Below are positions 57,515-64,000 of a DNA stretch of 64,000 nucleotides, in pieces. A program made the position numbers and the translations under genes. A model generated the notes under the pieces. It was not told the origin of the DNA and made no database searches. It saw only the letters and a program-made list of their open reading frames with translations. Positions within the stretch are counted from its first letter, which is position 1. Every line of letters starts with the position of its first letter. The stretch comes from Riptortus pedestris (taxonomy: Eukaryota > Arthropoda > Insecta > Hemiptera > Alydidae), in the NCBI GenBank assembly GCA_019009955.1, contig CM032233.1, positions 19,687,001-19,751,000 of the forward strand. The letters run 5' to 3'.

Positions 57515-60099
57515 ATAATAATACACATAATTACTAAATTGATATATAATTACGATGAATAATTAGGTGACAGGTAAATGAGGGAGATAAATTTTCAAAA
57601 TAATGATTTATGATCATCTCACATTTTTTCTGATTCTTGGACCACTTTTGGGCCTCCCTCATGGTCCAGGATCTAATATATCAAATAAATCTAATTTTTT
57701 GTTTTAAAGGTTTAAAGATTATTTTCAAAACCTCCTTTTGAAAAAAATGGAAATGAATGTCTTTCTCGAATCTGAAGGTCGTCTAAAATATATGTGGGAA
57801 ACCCCTGGCCCGCGGTAAGGTTTGATCCCGCCCGCGAGACTATTTGAAAAACTCAATCAAACAATCATATTACACTGCTAACTCCAAATGAGGAATATGA
57901 GGAGGGATTTGTGCGTTTTGCAGTATTTATAAATGTGAACAGTTATTTTCAGTGATGAAAGTTAATAAATTGAAACATCGTAAAAGGCTGATTTACGATA
58001 ATTTGGAAAATTCTTTTCGTCTTTGTATCAGTGGAATTGATCCAAACATTAATTTCCCAAATTCAAGCTCAAGTGTCTCAGTGATTTCGGTGTCGCTATT
58101 TAAATTTCATCGTTTGTAATAATTCTAAATTTTACGAGTTAATTATAATGTTGTACCTATTTTTTTCATGTCATTTTAATAAACTGTGTTAAAATTACAT
58201 TGTCGTATAATTTCATGTCTGATATCCATCGTTAAAAATTATGAACACTACTTTAAAATGCACTACTCTTAAAAGCGGCCCGAGAACGTATTTGCACACT
58301 AAAGTTTGGCCCGCAACATATCAAAGGTTGCCCATAGCTGGTCTAAAACATTTCAACTCACTTGGCTCATCATCAATATATAAATGCTACACATTGTAGT
58401 GTTCTTTCTGAATCTCCTCTTCCCATATTACTGAACCCGCAGAAATCCATAACCTGTTTCATGTCTTCAAAACAGGATTTTCCATGCCTCCCTCGTCGCT
58501 AAGCCCAAGGACCTTACCTTCAAATATTTATATGATGAAACCGTTGTGCCTTATGAGATGCCCAAGAATTTTCGTCCTCCTTTTTTCCATGGCCTTGGTA
58601 AGACTTTTGGTTCCACTTACCACATTTAGAACTTCACCATTGGACTTTTTTTTTACCTTGTTCTGATGATTCTGCGACAGATCCACATTTTAATTACTTC
58701 CAATCCAGTATATTCCCTTTTGTGGATAGCCCAACGTTTTGTTTGTTTATTATTATTTACGTCCACTTTATGCTACTAGGCTAATCGGGACGGGTTATCA
58801 ACAGGTTACCACACTTTTCTATCCAGGGTGGGCTCAAAGAGTTTATTTAATGAGTACATCACTAAATAAATTTCTACTGCCCAGGGCGGGAATCGAACCC
58901 GCCACTCTAGGTCTACTATGTGATATTAGGACCAACGCCCTAATTTGCACGTCCAACCTGAGCCCAAATAGCCCTACTTTTGCTCCTATAAAGCTGTTCA
59001 TTCCATAAGAAAGACTTAGCAAACTTTTTTTGGTATCCATAGTAAGCGTGGATGTTTATTATTCAAAATACTCTTTTTTCTTTGGAAGCTTGTTTAGCAA
59101 GTGCTATACTTCTATCGACCTCATGAGGACAATAACATTAATTCATGGTTGAATCCCTCGACATCCTTTGAATATAACTGTTTTTTTTTTTTAATTTTAA
59201 AAACACGTATTTTTTTAATTGCAAATGTTTTTGTGAACCGAAATAGGTTGAAAATGAATGACGCGAAAATAGTTTCGTTTTACGTAACTCCTTTTTAGAC
59301 TTGATCGTCTTTGTGTTTACTTCATAAAAAGTTGAAGATCCTATGCTTTAAATAAAACTTAAATCAGTTCCACTAACTTCATCATTGATAGTAATTGAAT
59401 TAGCAGATCTGTGATTAAAACAGATTCAACTTATCTATTAAATAAATGAATTCAAAATGTTGAGATGTTGAGACTATATTATGTCATTTGAACTGTTATT
59501 CCACTGCCCAGTTTCCAAAGAAATGTTTGCAATCACCAGTTTCGTATAGGGTTTATGTTTTAAACACGCCAATGACTTCAGCATAGAATATCCGTGTTTA
59601 ATGAATGACGAAAATAGACCTTAAAGATATGACAAAATTGGTTATTCATAACATTCCAACTCTTCGAAACTTTTAAATGCTATGTTCCAGGTTCCTCCAG
59701 AATCTGTGGAAGGATTTTTCCTCCCAAAATCTTTCTTTTAATTTTTTTTTTCAAGTCAATTAATGAAATTTCTGCAGATGGTTTTTGGTATTTCTTGAAA
59801 ATTTGATTCTAAATGTTTATGGTCAGTTTTATGATTTGTAAAACAAAATGATGATCTATTTACTATGCAAAGGTGTTTGAGAAAATAATTATTTCAAATA
59901 CTCGTAAAGTAAAATTTATCAAAGTCAAAAGTTAAAGAGGAGACCCTATTATCTTAAAAATAATTAATGAATTTTATTTTTCAGGAGGGATGAATCGGAA
60001 CATGATTCAGAAGAAATCATCTTAGAAAATGAAGAAGAAAAAGGTTCCTTTTCTAAAGTGTCAGTTTCTAAAGAAATGTTTGAAAACAATGTTATGTAA
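38883..60099 (+). CDS. DM4/DM12-family secreted protein, five exons
   Basis: Join of 38,883-39,123, 53,944-54,145, 55,257-55,403, 57,277-57,417 and 59,985-60,099: 846 nt, 281 residues plus TAA. Every intron starts GT and ends AG, and the phases fit across all four junctions. The start ATG is followed by a hydrophobic signal peptide (MDGWLLICVGVVSGVLGSS). A dibasic HREKR site at about residues 28-32 suggests processing. The C-terminal half carries the diagnostic DM4/DM12 blocks: ALLYVVVEDFL, KACLLRAICEV, LGFLGEILKLFF, DYVKAERQG, and GECFPYFKKCPKSLF, with four conserved Cys likely forming disulfides. One N-glycosylation sequon, NMT, is in exon 1. The tail is acidic and hydrophilic. The family is arthropod-specific; most members are of unknown function. 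Confidence 0.92.
39240..39358 (-). mobile_element. R1 repeat, tail fragment in intron 1
   Basis: Begins TTCGTCACGCAGGGGCTGCG and continues through ACACCACCGTGAATAAATAC. Broken off at about 39,358. Confidence 0.8.
39359..39907. other. Intron 1 sequence, nothing recognised
   Basis: No named repeat or coding signature. An 84-codon minus-strand open frame at 39,287-39,541 overlaps the R1 fragment and is not a gene. Confidence 0.4.
39908..40151 (-). mobile_element. R1 repeat, middle fragment between TA tracts
   Basis: TA run at 39,908-39,953, then the poly-C block, TGGTCCGATTTCAGCCATTA, GGTAACGACC and GACCGCTAGAGCG, then a second TA run at 40,097-40,151. Ends on both sides lie in TA repeats, suggesting breakage or recombination there. 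Confidence 0.75.
40152..40784. other. Intron 1 sequence with unexplained open frame
   Basis: An open frame of 118 codons (40,323-40,679, plus) includes MVVTPLICGLEKCSYFSMAL. I find no family for it. It lies in a TE-rich intron, without splice or conservation evidence, so it is noted but not called. Confidence 0.3.
40918..40957 (-). ncRNA. Hammerhead ribozyme motif (PLE type)
   Basis: Minus strand: helix I GGCA/UGUC (4 bp, one G-U), core CUGAUGA, an extra U, helix II GGAGC/GCUCU with loop GUAU (terminal G-U), GAAA, loop-less helix III AGC/GCU, cleavage-site C. Fully canonical core. It is on the same strand as the RT fragment and downstream of it. Confidence 0.78.
41356..41565 (-). pseudogene. 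Penelope-like reverse transcriptase fragment
   Basis: 69 codons with FWGRYVDNVLIVFKGTMLEL, then LHSYLNSCHETIKHTLE. This matches the PLE palm motif, usually [RY]YVDD..V...G, with the second catalytic Asp replaced by Asn (YVDN), followed by the conserved N..H..I.FTLE region. Only about one motif of RT remains, fused at its start to the terminal repeat. Not catalytic. Confidence 0.78.
41726..41766 (+). ncRNA. Hammerhead motif, second arm, partly decayed
   Basis: Core CUGAUGA, helix II and GAAA are intact. Helix I (GGCCA/UGUC) and helix III (AGC/ACU) each have one mismatch relative to the first arm. Opposite in orientation to the RT fragment. Confidence 0.6.
42592..43122. other. Intron 1 sequence, nothing recognised
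   Basis: No supported feature. Confidence 0.4.
43123..44046 (-). mobile_element. R1 repeat, head end replaced by a LINE tail
   Basis: About 924 bp from TCCGTCAGGCAGGGGCTGG to ACGACCTCAATAGCT. The final palindrome is missing; a LINE 3' UTR fragment follows about 30 bp later. Confidence 0.82.
44079..44212 (+). mobile_element. LINE 3' UTR, severely truncated copy
   Basis: Matches the 3' end of the 28.4-29.5 kb LINE: AAACCATTTTAAATTGTT, then CACCTAGTTGCGGGTG, TTCCTGTAAATAAATAAATA. Only about 130 bp was copied. No clear target duplication because both flanks are A/T-rich. Confidence 0.8.
44240..44287. repeat. (TA)n microsatellite
   Basis: TA run about 28 bp after the LINE tail. Confidence 0.95.
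44288..45164. other. Intron 1 sequence, nothing recognised
   Basis: No supported feature. Confidence 0.4.
45167..45745 (-). mobile_element. Mini-mariner (internally deleted mariner)
   Basis: 579 bp flanked by TA at 45,165-45,166 and 45,746-45,747. Terminal inverted repeats TTGGGTTGTAAAATAAGTTC and the complement of GAAGTTATTTTACAACCTAT. Retains both ends of a mariner transposase on the minus strand with the whole centre deleted. Confidence 0.87.
45280..45564 (-). pseudogene. Fused N- and C-terminal mariner transposase
   Basis: Starts MEEKKINFRHLMIYYF, then after a short insertion FRKGKSAAQAV, the mariner N-terminal helix-turn-helix start. It then jumps to HPPYSPDFGPTDFRALLNFL with the last catalytic Asp of the D,D34D triad, and finally HIEELIAQKSETFWED in another frame. 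The first two catalytic Asp and the DNA-binding remainder are lost, so it cannot encode an active transposase. Confidence 0.85.
45748..46297. other. Intron 1 sequence, nothing recognised
   Basis: No supported feature. Confidence 0.4.
46298..46917 (+). mobile_element. R1 repeat, reference short copy
   Basis: Head: TTTTAGCAGATTTCCC, a palindrome (GATTTCCCTTAAGGGAAATC in the best copies), then ATTGAGGTCGT and GATGAAAATGAGGTCCGTTC. The fixed microsatellite site has (TA)n at 46,425-46,486. Middle: CGCTCTAGC, GATCGTTACCAAACTCGATA, CGTTAATGGCTGAAATCG and a G-rich run. Tail: GGGAAATCTGC, the inverse of the head end but subterminal, then TTAGTTTAGGCAGCACCTGC (hairpin ACGCAGCCCCTGCGT in other copies), then GTGACGGA. 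No coding capacity. Asymmetric inverted repeats, a hairpin beyond the tail repeat and an internal microsatellite resemble Helentron-associated elements; a MITE or foldback element is the alternative. Strand is the head-first reading. Confidence 0.85.
46425..46486. repeat. (TA)n microsatellite inside R1
   Basis: Located at the same internal position as the TA tracts of the copies at 8.3, 27.7, 41.9, 51.4 and 56.7 kb. Confidence 0.95.
46918..47428. other. Intron 1 sequence, nothing recognised
   Basis: No supported feature before the SINE target duplication. Confidence 0.4.
47441..47632 (+). mobile_element. tRNA-derived SINE
   Basis: Flanked by a perfect 12-bp duplication, ACTTTGGTGAGA (47,429-47,440 and 47,633-47,644). 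B box GGTTCGATTCC. Contains a small deletion of the CACCCTGGCTAGAAAAG part of the body. Confidence 0.9.
47765..48037 (+). mobile_element. R1 repeat, tail half
   Basis: Decayed internal words (GGGAAATGTTATAGAGTCAA, TTCAGCCTTCAGTAAGG), then the tail CACGTGGGACACCAGCTTTC, GCAGCTCCTGCGTGACGGA. Confidence 0.72.
48038..48749. other. Intron 1 sequence, nothing certain
   Basis: A less AT-rich stretch at 48,380-48,720 gives no long frame. A GGCGAAAGCTCAAATAT block near 48,350 recalls some PLE terminal repeats but lacks a usable core. Confidence 0.35.
48759..48920 (-). mobile_element. tRNA-derived SINE
   Basis: Reverse orientation: tail (TTATTTATTAACGTCCACTT) at the left, B-box complement GGAATCGAAC, and head end GCTAACCTGAGCCC at the right. 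9-bp duplication TACGTCTTT (48,750-48,758 and 48,921-48,929). Middle of the body deleted. Confidence 0.85.
49353..49389. repeat. (CA)n microsatellite
   Basis: CA run within a longer CA-rich, cryptically simple region (about 49,190-49,470). Confidence 0.9.
49720..49948 (+). mobile_element. tRNA-derived SINE
   Basis: Perfect 12-bp duplication ATACTAGTATTG (49,708-49,719 and 49,949-49,960). B box GAGTTCGATTCCC, body and TAATAAATAATTT tail all present. The end AGCCTTAGTTGCGAAAAGTG is close to the 3' end of the LINE at 29.46 kb (GCCTAGTTGCGGGTG). Confidence 0.9.
49961..50864. other. Intron 1 sequence, nothing recognised
   Basis: Two overlapping open frames near 50,377-50,683 on opposite strands show no family motif. 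Confidence 0.4.
50865..51588 (-). mobile_element. R1 repeat with internal deletion near tail
   Basis: Left end TCCGTCACACAGTGG; the normal hairpin and subterminal repeat are deleted, jumping to ATTTGATTGAAAACTATTTA. TA tract at 51,417-51,457. Right end CTGATTTCCCTTAAGGATAA then TCTGTTAAAA. Confidence 0.83.
51620..51835 (-). mobile_element. tRNA-derived SINE
   Basis: Full-length, reversed: TTTAGGTCCACTTTATGCTA at the left, B-box complement GAATCGAACTCCC, head CGACTAACCTGAGCCCCC at the right. Target duplication unclear in A-rich flanks. Confidence 0.87.
51912..52140 (-). pseudogene. Penelope-like GIY-YIG endonuclease domain
   Basis: Minus-strand frame without an ATG, open from about 52,140 to a TAG near 51,918. 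Reads QTKIPGIYSIPCSCGLEYIG then QTGRLINSRVAEHI, KSLKKFRTEESAIAEHFWET and NHSIKFDEVKVLA. GIY and YIG are separated by ten residues, followed by the catalytic-type Arg and Glu-His. Cys residues between the motifs are typical of PLE endonucleases. It is easily overlooked because it has no start codon and is short. Confidence 0.88.
52144..52183 (+). ncRNA. Hammerhead ribozyme motif (PLE type)
   Basis: Helix I GCC/GGC, core CUGAGGA, an extra A, helix II GCUAGA/UCUAAC with loop AGCAUG (one C-A mismatch), GAAA, loop-less helix III AC/GU and cleavage-site U. Lies 4 bp from the endonuclease frame on the other strand. Confidence 0.7.
52279..53077. other. Intron 1 sequence, nothing recognised
   Basis: No supported feature. 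Confidence 0.4.
53078..53666 (-). mobile_element. R1 repeat, subfamily variant
   Basis: Both ends present (TCCTTCACGCAGGGGCTGCG; TTTCCCTTAAATTAAATCTG, CTAAAA). After the tail hairpin it has a block of about 110 bp (GAGAGCCGAGCAGTTACGGA...GGCGGGAAACTCACTCGTCC) shared only with the 46.3-kb copy. Confidence 0.87.
53944..54145 (+). CDS. DM4/DM12 gene, exon 2
   Basis: Acceptor TTGTTTTTAG. Encodes NFDMLGLTDNQNPYGALPP and a small-residue helix, IARGIGRSAGALVADYVASL, then a Ser/Arg/Pro-rich linker. Donor AG|GTAAGA. This is the least conserved part of the family, so exon limits rest on splice sites and phase. Confidence 0.85.
54212..54266. repeat. (TA)n microsatellite in intron 2
   Basis: TA run about 70 bp after the exon 2 donor. 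Confidence 0.95.
54640..54900 (-). pseudogene. Probable decayed LINE C-terminal region in intron 2
   Basis: Minus-strand reading gives TADCSLCNLQEPEDTYYLVE, resembling the C..C...ED..HL..EC knuckle of LINE ORF2 C-termini, preceded by a Lys-rich stretch. Several stops. Weak evidence. Confidence 0.4.
55257..55403 (+). CDS. DM4/DM12 gene, exon 3
   Basis: Acceptor TATGTTTCAG. Encodes the hallmark block with the first two conserved cysteines (ACLLRAICEV) and the LGFLGEILKLFF segment. Donor AC|GTAAGT. Confidence 0.93.
55404..56176. other. Intron 3 sequence, nothing recognised
   Basis: No supported feature before the R1 copy. Confidence 0.4.
56177..56836 (-). mobile_element. R1 repeat, short form in intron 3
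   Basis: TTACGTCACCTAGGGGCTGA at the left; GATTTTCCTTAAAGGAAATC at the right. TA tract at about 56,668-56,703 and a 16-base poly-C run near 56,531. Confidence 0.84.
57277..57417 (+). CDS. DM4/DM12 gene, exon 4
   Basis: Acceptor TCTAATTACAG. Encodes FAEILTDYVKAERQGMEHGE and CFPYFKKCPKSLF with the last two conserved cysteines. Donor GT|GTGAGT. A TA/TG microsatellite starts only about 35 bp into the following intron. Confidence 0.92.
57452..57512. repeat. (TA)n(TG)n microsatellite in intron 4
   Basis: Compound run about 35 bp after the exon 4 donor; close enough that length change could affect splicing (inference). Confidence 0.95.
57789..58340 (+). mobile_element. hAT deletion derivative, second copy
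   Basis: Perfect 8-bp duplication GTCTAAAA (57,781-57,788 and 58,341-58,348). Ends TATATGTGGGAAACCCC and the complement of CAGCTATGGGCAACC. Same internal structure as 35,663-36,137 plus about 80 bp, including CCCGCGAGAC and the transposase fragment. Confidence 0.88.
57955..58056 (+). pseudogene. hAT transposase C-terminal fragment
   Basis: MKVNKLKHRKRLIYDNLENS then FRLCISGIDPNI. A seven-residue loss relative to the other copy removes the DVLVSQ part and shifts what follows. Confidence 0.72.
58745..58965 (-). mobile_element. tRNA-derived SINE in intron 4
   Basis: Reversed, full length: ATTTACGTCCACTTTATGCT at the left, B-box complement GGAATCGAACCCGCC, head AACCTGAGCCC at the right. Short duplication ATAGCCC (58,726-58,732; 58,968-58,974) is only tentative. 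Confidence 0.87.
58975..59984. other. Intron 4 sequence, nothing recognised
   Basis: No supported feature up to the exon 5 acceptor. Confidence 0.4.
59985..60099 (+). CDS. DM4/DM12 gene, exon 5 (C-terminus)
   Basis: Acceptor TATTTTTCAG. Encodes RDESEHDSEEIILENEEEKG, a highly acidic tail, and ends NNVM then TAA. Acidic tails after the cysteine block vary within the family. Possible polyadenylation hexamers downstream: ATTAAA at 60,194 and AATAAA at 60,606. Confidence 0.85.
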
Positions 60100-63000
60100 A
60101 ATATCCTTGATGGCATTATAACTATATATGGGTAGCCATTTCGAAACGATTGTAGAACGTTTATAAACGAATGTAGTATATTGATTTATAGAAATTAAAT
60201 GTTATTTTTTTAATTAATTGAGTGAAAAACGTACACTCCAAATATTTTGGTGTTTTGATCGATACGGGAGGTGACAGTTGGATGCTACTGTTAAGGTTTT
60301 CGGTGTTATTAAGAAACACAAATTATAAAAGTTACACTAATGTTACAGTTATTAACAGCGGAGACCACCAAACGTCCTCTATTAGTAGCGAATGTGAATT
60401 CTTATTCACAGTTCATAGTAAATTTTAAGTTAAAAGTGAAGCAAAACATAAGTAATAGTTCTAATTTTGGCCTTTATCATTGATCAAATCACTAACAGGC
60501 CTTTCTCATCCTACAGAATTCTTTTAAATAATTATTATATTTTTATGTAACGTGCAAAATCACTACCAGTGTAATTCGGAAGTAGGATAATGGTAAAGTA
60601 TTGTTAATAAAACGGGCCCAACACTAGCCTAAAATGGCAAAATATTTCTAGCAAGTATCCAGTAAAGCGTACGTTTAATAATAATTTCAATTGCTTCAGT
60701 CGCAGTGGCACAGGAAAGATTGCTCTTTTTGCGTAACTTGTAGATTTTAGTTCTATGCCTGTCTATTCCACTTAGTATTTACTCTTCTAGTAGCTGAATC
60801 CCCATCATTTCCAGGTACATATTTCATATGCAGTAATACAAACAGAACATTAAATGTACAAATTGAATAGGTGCCGAATTTATTTAAAGATTATGGAGCA
60901 TGTCAATGATGGTTATACAAAAAAATGGACATGTTTCTTTATTATTTAAAAAGGCGAATTATGAAAAATATGAAATTTTCATCAGTAACAATAATCGAAT
61001 TTTATTTTTAAAAATAAATAAATGTGTTCGATATATGCCACGCAGCCCTATCTCCAACATTCTGTTCAGCATTATATGTATTAGATGATTTCTCTAGGAA
61101 ATATATTTATAGAAAATATGCTCGTATTTTGATGAAGATATTTTCCAAACCAGTTAAATATAGAAACCTGAACAATAAAAAAAAATCATTTTATTATCCA
61201 ATTTAAAATAGTCCATTGGTTTCTTTTACTAGGAAATCTCAACATCGTGTAACATTTTACATTTACGCTAGTACATTTTTATTTATTGTAACCAATGAAA
61301 AATATCAGCTACGTTGGAGTTTTCCTAAGTTATGGATTCACATACACATGATCAGCGTATTTTATCATAAAACACCCTAATTATACGCCTTTTTAAATGA
61401 GATTGTTTTGTTAAATACTAGTCGAAAAAGAAACAGTTATCCGTCTTCATAGTAGCCCCATGTTATAATTTTCATCACAAATTACATTAGATTTGTTATT
61501 TCGGTTTAAAAAATGGAATATTTTTATTAGTATTTAATGGACTGTTTTTAAATGACAACTGCATTATAAGACGACTACATCAGTTGACGTTTTGCATTCA
61601 ATTTGTAAGGGGCGACTTCATGAGAGAACATTTTTATTCTTGGTGGTGTACGAGCGGGTGATGCATTTGGTAGCATATTAATCCGAAATGTGGGAAGACG
61701 AGAGATTGAATTCCAGCTAAGGCAGACATATTTTTTCCTAATCTAAAAATAAAAAAAACGTTACATTTAGTAACATATCCCATCTCATCAATAGAACAGA
61801 CTGTTGAGACGTTTCCAGTGAATTCAAGCTATCGTTACGAGCAAAAATAATATGGGGTCTCCAAGTCAAAGCGATTCCTTGTGCCACTGTGGAAAGTTAC
61901 ATTCATAATGTGGGGTACTTCTTACCTCATGGAAATTTTGGAACACAAAGCAAACTATAGTGTGCCAATAACAGAATTTCAGAAACACTTAATACAAAAG
62001 ATATAATTAATGACGGAACCGTAATAAAAATTAATTACAGCTATAGCTGAAGTTTTATTCTAGAACGACGAGGGCAATTTATTTTTGTACTTCATTTTAT
62101 GTTTTTTTGATATCGATTTTTTTTCAGCGATGTTGTACCCGTTTACAGTTTGCTAAAACAAATAATTTACCAGATTGTAGATAATAAAGTATCTCTTTAG
62201 ATAATACAAACCCTGCTATTACACATTTTATTATTCATTGAAATGAATGGAAGTTACTTATTATCATGGAGTGAATTAACCCCTCCCCCCCTTGTTAAAT
62301 AGTAGAAACGTTTAAAGTGGAGGCCTTAAGTTAAATTTATTAAATTAAGTAGTCTATATTAATTATAATTTATCAATACACTATATAATATTAATTGTTG
62401 CTTCTATAGCGGCTTATCCTTTGTAGATTCTGAAGTATTAGGCATTTTGTAAGTGCTCCTGTTTTCGCTATCAAGGATTTCTTATTCTTATAACACTTCT
62501 TTGAACTCAATCATTTAGTTTAATGCCCATGATCATTATGAGTTTAGTATCTGCCCTACGCGTGATGAATGAATGCTATATAAACATATTACTATACAAA
62601 ACAATGAACTAAGTTTTGCAGTGAAGAGAATCCTATGTTTGTGAGATCATTATGAAAAAAAAAAATCATTCAAATTTCGGTATTTGTATTCTGTTTATGT
62701 GTCATGTGTTCTAATAAAACTGGAAGTATTTGGTATTTAAAAAAAAAAACAAGAAGTTGAACAAGAAATAAACCGCCGTTTGATGTCATATTGTAAAAAC
62801 CTTTTATATAATTGTACATTTTTTAGAACGTGGAATTGAAAATTTCGATTAATGAATAAAAGTAAAGGTCTAAGCGCTATCAAAGTGGGTAATAAGTTTT
62901 TTTTTTTTGAAATATTTTAGTGGACAAATTGTTTTCTCATATTCATGGTAGTGGTTTTCGCTGGCATAGTGTCACTCGATAAATATAGTTTTTCAAAACT

Positions 63001-64000
63001 CTTAGATTATGCTACTTCCTGTTAACCTAATCAAGGAAGAAACTGCCTATTATTTTGGAGAACCAAATGAAAAATTTCGAGAGTCCAATCGTTACTCTCT
63101 TTGTAATATTCAGTTTCTTCACTAGTTCAGTCACATAAAAACTACTGTTTTAATCGAGATGATGAAACGCAGTATTTTATTTTTGTGTGGCTGTAGTGTA
63201 AAATTTGTGTAGAATTGTATAATTAGTCTAGTTTCAATTTTAAATAATTATTAAGAAGTGTGATTTTTGTGATTTTAGTAAGGGAGATTACTAAAATCAT
63301 AACTATTACACAACCGTTTGTATATTGATCTATTTATTTATGTATTCAATTTTACTTTCAAGTCTTATTATTATAAAAGATATTATTTATTAAAACTATT
63401 TACTTTAATTTAAATTGTATATATTTATCTAATGCCATTTTAATTTAAGGTTAGCTACAACCAATGAAAGAGCTAATGCCAATCAATAAAGTATATCTTA
63501 TTAATGTCAATCTTTTTCAGTGACTTGAACATTAATTTTCATGTTTGATTATAGTCACTAAAAATAATCAGTAAACATTGACTTTTCATGTGCATTGTAC
63601 TATGAACATATAAAAAGAAAAAATTTGAACAAAAAAACAAAAATCATTCAAAACGAAAATAAATTTCTTATTTCAGGAAATACTAACTTATTTTATATTG
63701 TGCCAAATAATATTTTTAAGGAGTAATTGCTACTCACCTAATTCGATATGCCTCATTTTTTTAATTATGATAATGCCACCGTACTTTTTATCACAATTTT
63801 TATGAACTACAATACTAACACAAAAACACAATAATTAGAATTTTAAGGAAAATATTACTTAATAATTTAATTATTACTTTTCAGGCTCTAATCAAAACTG
63901 TACTATTTGAAAATGTTTTCTTGAATGTATATATTTATTTAATTTCTTGTCTTCTATATATGAGCCCTAGTCTGTATATTTTTATGTTACCGAAAATAAT
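60100..64000. other. 3' flank, AT-rich, nothing recognised
   Basis: 3.9 kb downstream of the DM4/DM12 stop codon. Several short open frames (60,222-60,428; 60,900-61,206) are AT-driven and carry no motif. It must include the gene's 3' UTR; candidate hexamers are noted at exon 5. Confidence 0.45.

Overview
This is a repeat-dense, AT-rich window of an animal nuclear genome, almost certainly an insect or another arthropod. It has spliced exons with GT/AG introns, no operons, many transposon families and long AT dinucleotide tracts. The only host gene I can support is a five-exon, plus-strand gene at 38,883-60,099. It encodes a predicted 281-residue secreted protein of the arthropod DM4/DM12 family. 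All four intron phases agree, and intron 1 is 14.8 kb and packed with transposons. The species cannot be fixed from the sequence.

Layout. 1-2,165: non-LTR retrotransposon debris, a 170-bp foldback between two AT tracts, and a LINE tail. 2,166-6,113: a complete Ty3/gypsy-type LTR retrotransposon with 363-bp LTRs that differ at two positions and a 4-bp target duplication. Its reverse-transcriptase core is deleted and its integrase frame is broken. 6.1-38.8 kb: intergenic DNA with about a dozen copies of one non-coding repeat (called R1 here), LINE fragments, tRNA-derived SINEs, a hAT deletion derivative and Penelope-like elements (PLEs). 38.9-60.1 kb: the host gene, whose introns hold a nested PLE, more R1 copies, five SINEs, a mini-mariner, a GIY-YIG endonuclease remnant and a second hAT derivative. 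60.1-64 kb: AT-rich sequence in which I recognise nothing.

The most notable system is a set of PLE remnants at about 18.3, 23.2, 28.1, 31.1, 36.8, 41 and 52 kb. Several have inverted terminal repeats, a 30-42-nt one-sided tail and 11-14-bp target duplications. They carry compact hammerhead-ribozyme motifs: CUGANGA core, one extra nucleotide, helix II, GAAA, a loop-less self-complementary helix III, and helix I. Coding remnants confirm the assignment: a YVDN reverse-transcriptase fragment (41.4-41.6 kb), a GIY...YIG endonuclease (51.9-52.1 kb) and endonuclease C-terminal pieces (23.5-23.7 and 31.5-31.7 kb).

The second system is R1, 600-970 bp in fuller copies and present about 20 times. It has asymmetric terminal inverted repeats, a palindrome at one end, a hairpin beyond the inverted repeat at the other end, and an AT microsatellite at a fixed internal position. 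This resembles Helentron-associated elements (DINE-1-like); the class is inference, while the family and its ends are directly visible.
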